From an uncultured Pleurocapsa sp. (lineage in GTDB: Bacteria > Cyanobacteriota > Cyanobacteriia > Cyanobacteriales > Xenococcaceae): 5,552 bases of DNA. The DNA lies in NCBI GenBank assembly GCA_937884735.1, contig CAKZYI010000566.1, positions 1 to 5,552 on the forward strand, given 5' to 3'. The translations under genes were made by a program, and so were the position numbers. Shown here piece after piece: positions 5,438-5,552 of the stretch. The notes beneath the pieces were generated by a model. It did no database searches. It was not told the DNA's origin and saw only the letters and a list, made by a program, of their open reading frames with translations. How positions within the stretch are numbered: the first letter of the stretch is position 1; the number at the start of each line of letters is the position of its first letter.

Positions 5438-5552
5438 TTATTCTGCTGAAATCAAATTGTGATTACTAGGAGCATTGTATATGTTCCAGTTTCTAATTTT
5501 ATTATTAAGTAAAATAGCTTTTGAAACATTTATTTCTGCTTCAGTACCTTCT
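5438..5552 (-). CDS. Possible C-terminal end of an unrecognised minus-strand gene (runs off the window)
   Basis: On the minus strand a frame is open from the window edge for 37 codons, reading EGTEAEINVSKAILL and ending NLISAE before TAA (5440-5438). Its mixed composition looks more like a real protein end than an antisense shadow, and it lies 48 nt upstream of the DedA gene on the same strand, so it could share a transcript. I do not recognise the family, and 37 codons is short enough for chance. The competing reading is a plus-strand start: ATG at 5481 with AGGAG at 5468-5472 (8-nt spacing), opening MFQFLILLLSKIAFETF and staying open to the edge. The two cannot readily both be real; I slightly prefer the minus-strand reading. 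Confidence 0.4.
   Translation of the reverse strand, partial: EGTEAEINVSKAILLNNKIRNWNIYNAPSNHNLISAE

Noticed and set aside
1..5552. tRNA, rRNA or riboswitch
   Set aside because: I saw no cloverleaf with a GTTCRANNC arm, no rRNA-like conserved block and no recognisable riboswitch core in the intergenic stretches.

Overview
The window looks like a low-to-moderate GC cyanobacterial chromosome segment. The main support is four copies of the octamer GCGATCGC (HIP1) in 5.5 kb, which random sequence would give about once per 65 kb. Weak or absent Shine-Dalgarno sequences and a cyanobacterial-type PEP-CTERM tail agree with this. I cannot name the genus.

Layout. Positions 1-794 (+) hold the 3' part of a MORN-repeat protein gene whose start lies before the window. 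Positions 795-1130 carry no intact gene. They hold the remnant of an exported PEP-CTERM protein (minus strand, 5'-truncated, with one apparent single-base deletion) and a possible short plus-strand remnant. From 3542 down to 1131 the minus strand carries a same-direction run: class I DAHP synthase (shikimate pathway entry), cytidine deaminase 7 nt behind it (pyrimidine salvage), and a Nit-type carbon-nitrogen hydrolase interrupted by one in-frame TAA. Positions 3543-3812 are an AT-rich divergent intergenic region. Positions 3813-4760 (+) encode a nucleotide-sugar epimerase of the UDP-glucuronate 4-epimerase type. It converges, with a 5-nt gap, on a DedA-family membrane protein (5389-4766, minus). 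At the right edge there may be the C-terminal end of another minus-strand gene.

Working together. The DAHP synthase and cdd genes are probably co-transcribed, but I see no metabolic link beyond position. The epimerase and DedA genes both point to envelope building (sugar precursor; lipid-carrier recycling), though they are convergent and so not one operon. The less ordinary part is 795-1949, a zone of gene decay: a Nit gene with a single nonsense codon beside a degraded exosortase substrate. I found no RNA gene, CRISPR array, insertion sequence or new multi-gene system; most of the window is housekeeping.
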